Part shown: positions 58,670 to 64,000 of the stretch, in pieces | How positions within the stretch are numbered: position 1 is the stretch's first letter | Layout of the letters: every line of letters starts with the position of its first letter | Assembly: GCF_004337985.1 (NCBI RefSeq) | Contig: NC_043741.1 | Coordinates: 5,357,445 to 5,421,444 of the forward strand | Direction: 5' to 3' | From: Pyricularia pennisetigena | Taxonomy: Eukaryota; Ascomycota; Sordariomycetes; Magnaporthales; Pyriculariaceae | Length of the DNA stretch: 64,000 bases | Translations under genes and position numbers: made by a program | The notes under the pieces: generated by a model | What the model was told of the DNA's origin: nothing | Seen by the model: only the letters and a program-made list of their open reading frames with translations | Databases searched by the model: none

Positions 58670-59263
58670 GGCGACTATTGGCAAGATGTGTGTGCGGTAC
58701 GTGCTCAGAGCAGGGGTGAGTGGCCACGCTAGACCGGGTTGTGAATTGTTTGTTTTTTGTGCCGGAGTATTGAACCCCAGTTAGCTGATCAAAAATCAGA
58801 GAGGCTCGAACGAGACTTGCACCGTGATTTACTAGGTTGCTAACGTGGTTGATGTGGTGAGGTACTGCAATGTATTGCCTGGTTGCACGCCAGAAGTGGA
58901 TGTAACCTCTCGCCCTGAGCTAAGCTGTACCTAGGCGAGCAGCCCAACACGGTTAAACAGCGTTCCCAGCAAAGTTGGAGGGCGGTTTTACGGTTTGCAA
59001 GTTTGTCATTCTAAAAGACTAATAAGCTCAGCGTATCGATGAATGTTAATCTCTCGCAGAATAAACTAAGTCATCAAATGAGCTACAAGGAACATGTAGT
59101 AACTGGTACTGTGCTATAGGTTAGAATAGCTAGCTGCAGATGATATGGGGTGTTTACAGTCTTGGCAGCATCAACCAGGGTCCATCAATGGTTCTGTTGG
59201 CGGGGTTGCGCGCCAAACACGACTTGAAGGTTCGCGTTAAGTGGCGTCACGGTCAATTTCCCG
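58670..59263. other. Divergent promoter region, small gene / POL3
   Basis: About 800 bp in total between the two starts (to 59464). No gene supported. Confidence 0.5.
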
Positions 59264-59269
59264 ACGCGT
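59264..59269. promoter_or_regulatory. MluI cell-cycle box (ACGCGT) in the POL3 promoter
   Basis: ACGCGT lies 195 bp before the POL3 ATG, with TTCGCGTT 33 bp further upstream (59231). MCB elements bind MBF and drive G1/S expression of replication genes in fungi. The site is seen; its use is inference. Confidence 0.5.
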
Positions 59270-59464
59270 CCCCATTAATTGAATTCGCCTCCCCATCAAC
59301 CACCAGGCAACCCCTTGCATCACCAAAAAAAACGCCTTGCAGTCAGTCAATTGCGCTATACTCCGAACCAAGAGCTCTCAACTACCATATTTTTCTTCAA
59401 CACTCTTGTCAAAACCGAAAACGCTTGACCCGGTCAAAACACACAAAATCATCCAGAATTCACC

Positions 59465-62400
59465 ATGCCGGCCGCTGTCCTGCCGCAGAAGCGGGAGTTC
59501 GGCGAGGCATCAAGCGCCCGCAAGAACATATCCGCAACACCGTCGAGCTCAAAGAAGAGGAAAATCGAACCGCCCGCATCGTCGCCGTCAGCCTCCCGCT
59601 TCAAGAGCTCACAAGCAAACAAGCTCGGCTCCAGCCAACCCAAGAGCGCTTTTGAATCCGAAGTCCTCGAGAAGCTCAGTCAAGACATTTCCGATCTCAA
59701 GCAGAATAACACCGAGAAGGACCAGTCGTGGTCGCGGCCACCCGTCCCTGCGGACTTTAACCCCAAAACTAGCACATTATGCTTTCAGGCGATAGAAGCA
59801 GAGGAGGGTACGCTCCATGGCGGACAGGCGACGGTGAAGCTCTTCGGCGTGACAGAGGAGGGCAACTCGGTCATGCTGCACGTCAAGGAGTTCAGACATT
59901 ATCTTTACGTCGCCGCTCCAACCTCGTTTGGTCAAAAGGACTGCAACGCCTTCAAGGCATTCCTCGAGACCAACATCGCACAACACCAACCAGCCATACA
60001 CTCGGTACAGATGACGATGCGCGAGAACATCTACGGCTTCCAGAACAACACACAGAACCCCTTTTTGAAGATCACAGTGACGGACCCCAAGTTTATCAAC
60101 AAGGTTCGCTCCACCATTGAGAGTGGCAATGCGAATTGGAAGGGCATGTGGAAACACGACGGTGGCATCATGACCTTTGACAACATTCAATATGTCATGC
60201 GCTTCATGGTGGACTGCAAGGTACGTTTTCTCGCCGCCACCAAGGTGTTGAACCAGCCATCCGACTGACTGTTGTGAGATATATAGATATCAGGCATGTC
60301 CTGGGTTGAGGCCCCAGCCGCCACTTACACGCTTGTACCAGACTCGCAAAGACAGTCAAATTGTCAGATCGAAGCCGAGATGAGCTATCGAGACCTGATC
60401 GCCCACAAACCAGTCGGCGAGTGGTCCAAGATGGCCCCTCTCAGGACGCTCTCCTTTGATATCGAGTGCGCTGGACGCAAAGGTATCTTTCCAGAGGCCA
60501 ATATGGATCCTGTCATCCAGATCGCCAACGTTGTTACCAAGTATGGTGACAAGAAGCCTTTTATACGCAACGTTTTCTGCTTGGACCAGACAAGTCCCAT
60601 CGTAGCAACTCAAATCCTCGAATTCAGCCAGGAGCAGAAGATGCTCTCAGCGTGGCGGGACTTTTTGGTCGAGGTCGATCCGGATATTATCACTGGTTAC
60701 AACATCGCCAACTTTGATTTTCCCTATCTCCTTGACCGCGCGAGGCATCTCAAAGTCAAGGACTTTGACTTGTGGAGTCGTATACCAAGCATCAAGTCGG
60801 TAGCGAAAGATTCCAACTTTTCCAGCAAACAGATGGGTAACCGAGACACCAAGGCTACCAATATCAATGGTCGTCTGCAGCTTGATCTGCTGCAGTTGAT
60901 CCAGCGTGATCATCAATTGAGAAGTTACACCCTTAATTCGGTGTGTTCACACTTCCTGGGCGAACAAAAGGAAGATGTTCACCACACAATGATTACGGAG
61001 CTGTTCAACGGGACGCCCGAATCCAGACGTCGTCTTGCACTCTACTGCTTGAAAGACGCCTACCTCCCACAAAGACTGATGGAAAAACTGTCATGTTTGG
61101 AAAATTACACGGAAATGTCTAGGGTCACAGGCGCCCCCTTCAACTTCCTTTTGACCAGAGGTCAACAAGTCAGATTCTTGAATCAGCTGTTCCGCAAAGC
61201 CTTGGAGCAGAAGCTTGTAATCCCCAACCTCAGCGTCCAAAGCTCCGATGAGCAATATGAGGGCGCCACAGTCATCGAGCCCACTCGCGGCTACTATGAT
61301 GTCCCTGTTGCGACGTTGGATTTTGCTTCTCTATACCCGAGTATCATGCAGGCACACAACCTGTGTTATACAACCCTCGTCACCAAGAAAGCCATTGATG
61401 CGTTCGGCCTGAAGAAGGACGAGGACTATATCGTGACGCCAAACGGAGACACTTTTGTCACCACCAAACAACGCAAGGGACTATTGGCTCAGATTCTGGA
61501 GGAGTTGCTTGCCGCCCGAAAACAGGCAAAGAGAGAGCTGGCGGTCGAGACGGACCCGTTCAAGAAGGCCGTGTTGAACGGTCGGCAGCTGGCTCTGAAG
61601 ATCAGCTGTAACAGTGTGTACGGCTTGACAGGAGCCACAAATGGCAAGCTGCCTTGCTTGGAGATTGCCAGCAGCACAACCAGTTTCGGTCGGCAAATGA
61701 TTGAAAAGACCAAGGAGGAGGTGGAAAAGCACTATCGCGTTGCGAATGGCTATTCCCACGACGCTCAGGTCATCTACGGTGACACCGATTCCGTCATGGT
61801 CAAGTTTGGCACCAAAGATCTTGCCGAAGCAATGAAGCTTGGTGAGGAGGCGGCCAACTACGTCTCGTCCAAGTTCATCAAGCCAATCAAGCTCGAGTTC
61901 GAGAAGGTCTACTTCCCATATCTGCTGATCAACAAGAAGCGTTATGCTGGTCTGTACTGGACCAAGACAGAGAAGTATGACAAGATGGACACCAAGGGCA
62001 TTGAAACGGTCCGGCGAGACAACTGCCTGCTGGTCCAGACTGTGATTGAAAAGGTTTTGAGGATGATTCTCATCGACCAAGACGTGCCGGGCGCTCAAGA
62101 GTAAGTTTCTGCCAACCACATCACCAACAACATGTATACAACAAGTACACCGACCTACCTTGTACAGGACCTTGACTGACAAGTTGTGCACAAAAACAGA
62201 TATGTCAAGGAGACAATCGCAGAGCTGCTGCAGAACAAAGTCGATATGTCCAAGCTCGTCATCACAAAGGCCCTCACCAAGGATGACTACACAGCAAAGC
62301 AAGCGCACGTAGAGCTGGCGCAGCGCATGAAGAAGCGCGATGCCGGCTCGGCACCAGGCCTCGGCGACCGCGTGGCCTACGTCATGGTCAAGGGCGCGAC

Positions 62401-62941
62401 GGGATCCAAGAACTTTGAGCGTTCCGAGGACCCCATCTACGTGCTAGAGAACAACGTGCCCATCGACACCAAGTACTACCTGGACAACCAGCTCGCCAAG
62501 CCGCTCGGCCGCATCTTCGAGCCCATCCTAGGCGAGACCAAGGCCAAGTCGCTACTTACGGGCGACCACACGCGTGTGGTTTCCGTCGCGGCGTCCTCGG
62601 TCGGCGGCCTCATGAAGTTTGCCAAGAAGACGCAGACCTGCATGGGCTGCAAGAAGCCGCTGACAGGCAAGGAGGAGAGTCAGGGCGCCGTCTGCGCCGA
62701 CGACGCGCCCCGCGTCGGCGAGCTGTACAAGAAGACGCTGGATCGCGTCTCGGACCTCGAGGTCCGCTTCGGCCGCCTCTGGACCCAGTGCCAGCGCTGC
62801 CAGGGCAGCATGCACTGCGAGGTCATCTGTTCCAGCAAGGACTGTCCCATTTTCTACATGAGGATGAAGGCCAAGAAGGACCTGGAGGACGGCAACAAGG
62901 AGCTGCAGAGGTTCGACTTTGATAGGGCTGCCATCTGGTAA
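59465..62941 (+). CDS. POL3: DNA polymerase delta catalytic subunit
   Basis: Three exons, 59465-60220, 60287-62100 and 62200-62941, give 1103 residues (yeast Pol3 is 1097). The N-terminus holds a basic nuclear-localisation stretch ([11 protein letters not shown]). Exonuclease motifs are intact: [15 protein letters not shown] (Exo I, D and E), [14 protein letters not shown] (Exo II) and [12 protein letters not shown] (Exo III). Polymerase motifs: [15 protein letters not shown] (A), [14 protein letters not shown] (B), [14 protein letters not shown] (C). The C-terminal CysB is complete (CQRC, then EVIC and KDC), the Fe-S site. In CysA, CMGC and AVCADD are seen: the fourth ligand, expected three residues after the third Cys, is Asp (62702-62704). 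Lagging-strand replication and repair polymerase with proofreading. Confidence 0.98.
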
Positions 62942-63606
62942 ACGACGCAACGTGACCTTTGCCATTGTGTATTATTTTGTGTTTTGCTGGGCTTCTAGAT
63001 CTCAGTTGTGTTTGTGTCACTTTGTAATGGGCGTTTTTTGGGAGTTGGTCAGGAGCCCAAGGAGGCCGGGCGGCATTGTTTGTTTGTTTTGACGGAACAA
63101 AGGCGGGAACAACTGAGAGATGGATCTTCTTGCTGCAAATAATCTATTGACATCAATTCAATCCCGGAGTTCTTGGCTCCTAGCAGCGTGTTCAAAAGCG
63201 TTTCTTATTCCAAAAGCTCCTTGTGGCCCTGCGGCATATTCCTTCTTCCCTCGTCGTTGTGCCAACCGACAAACGCCCCTAGCGTTGCTTCCAGCAGCAA
63301 TAATAACATACATAGTCTCCTGGAAAGGTGACGGGTGTGAAACAAAAACCAAGCCATTCCAAAAAAAACCTCTGTCCACGACCTTGAAACTCCTTGTTGT
63401 TCAACCGGAAACAGCTGCGTGGAATAAGAGTGAAAAGAGAGAGAGAGAGAGAGAGACAAAACAAACGCCGAATAACTCCAAGCAAAAACATTACACTAAT
63501 ATCAGGCAACACTGATGATACTCAGCAACAGTAAACTTGAAAGGTGGCCAAATGAATAGCCAAGAAAAAAAAATGAAAAAAAGTCCAACAAGACTCCAAA
63601 GCCATT
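62942..63606. other. Spacer between convergent genes, with (GA)10
   Basis: POL3 3' UTR and the 3' side of the last gene. (GA)10 occupies 63437-63456. No gene seen. Confidence 0.5.
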
Positions 63607-64000
63607 TCAGCACAGCAAGTCGCCGTCGCGCACCATGGCCTTGAACTTGTCGTCGGGCTCCTCAAACCTGTACGCCTCGCCGCGCACGACGCGGTCGACC
63701 TCCTCCCGGACAAAGGGGTAAATATCCTTCCAGGCGTTGCGGCCCATCCAGCAATCGAGGTGGCCGTAGCCGGGGACGACGCGGCGGCGGTACTCGACAC
63801 CGCCGTCCGAGGCGCCGGCCCGGGACGTGCCGGCTGTCGAAGGCGTGGTGGCGTCGTCGTCATCGGGAGCGGCGCGACGCGGGTAGTGCATGCCGCCAAA
63901 GGCGTCGGTAAGCTTCTCGTAGGTGCGCTCGGTAGCCTCGATGCTGAGAACAGCGTTGTCGCGGCCCGAGAAGAGGAGAAATGGGATGCCGCGGAGGCGC
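63607..64000 (-). CDS. C-terminal end of a GMC-oxidase/alpha-beta-hydrolase type protein (partial)
   Basis: Minus-strand frame open to the window edge; 130 residues seen, stop at 63607-63609. IPFLLFSGRDNAVLSIEATERTYEKL followed by VVPGYGHLDCWMGRNAWKDIYPFVREEVDRVV looks like the end of an alpha/beta-hydrolase domain: the Asp in SGRDN and the His in GYGHLDCW fit the acid and base of a catalytic triad. In fungi this domain is found fused to a cholesterol-oxidase-like GMC domain. The N-terminal portion lies beyond the window, so the fusion is inference. Confidence 0.6.
   Translation of the reverse strand, partial: RLRGIPFLLFSGRDNAVLSIEATERTYEKLTDAFGGMHYPRRAAPDDDDATTPSTAGTSRAGASDGGVEYRRRVVPGYGHLDCWMGRNAWKDIYPFVREEVDRVVRGEAYRFEEPDDKFKAMVRDGDLLC

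Noticed and set aside
58740..58830. Possible minus-strand tRNA (TGGGGTTCAATACTCCG)
   Set aside because: The T stem needs two wobble pairs and no acceptor or anticodon arm can be drawn convincingly.

Overview
The window is nuclear DNA of a filamentous ascomycete (Pezizomycotina). Genes are compact, with short introns (mostly 60-140 bp), donors close to GTAAGT and CTRAC-like branch points. The gene set (AA9 polysaccharide monooxygenase, GH18 and GH79 enzymes, a HET-domain relic, ATG28, MARVEL proteins, a Zn2Cys6 regulator) is typical of Sordariomycetes. I cannot fix the genus from sequence alone. No prokaryotic-type features (operons, IS elements, CRISPR) are seen, and I found no convincing tRNA or rRNA gene.

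Layout. 0-5 kb: 3' end of a multicopper oxidase, a secreted glycerophosphodiester phosphodiesterase, and a broken HET (heterokaryon incompatibility) gene. 5-17.4 kb: DBP4 helicase, FAD synthetase, an R3H-domain protein, JIP5, a GH18 chitinase, and a MARVEL membrane protein. 17.4-21 kb: a gene-poor stretch with four long poly(A) runs. 21-30 kb: an NCS2 purine permease behind a dense GATA cluster, a GH79 glycosidase, a Zn2Cys6 regulator, and a second MARVEL protein. 30-33.3 kb: gene-poor. 33.3-44 kb: an MFS transporter, ATG28, a hidden four-exon mitofissin (ATG44/DUF1748) gene, pyruvate kinase, and phosphopantetheine adenylyltransferase. 45-53 kb: a WDR68/DCAF7-type WD40 protein, SPT5, and an AA9 LPMO. 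52.9-54.7 kb: a wrecked calpain gene. 55-64 kb: FTA4, GET4, an unrecognised small gene, POL3 (DNA polymerase delta), and the 3' end of a GMC-oxidase/hydrolase-type protein.

How the genes relate. Most are unrelated housekeeping genes in mixed orientation. The notable local relationships are ATG28 and mitofissin tail to tail (two autophagy-linked genes), a GH79 enzyme tail to tail with a Zn2Cys6 factor, divergent pairs JIP5/GH18, FTA4/GET4 and small-gene/POL3, and an MluI cell-cycle box in the POL3 promoter. Two of the 37 introns modelled here use GC-AG ends; one lies immediately after the copper-ligand histidine codon of the LPMO. I did not find a clearly novel multi-gene system. The most rewarding items are the easily missed mitofissin gene, the two pseudogenes of allorecognition/protease families, and a missing zinc-ligand cysteine in POL3.
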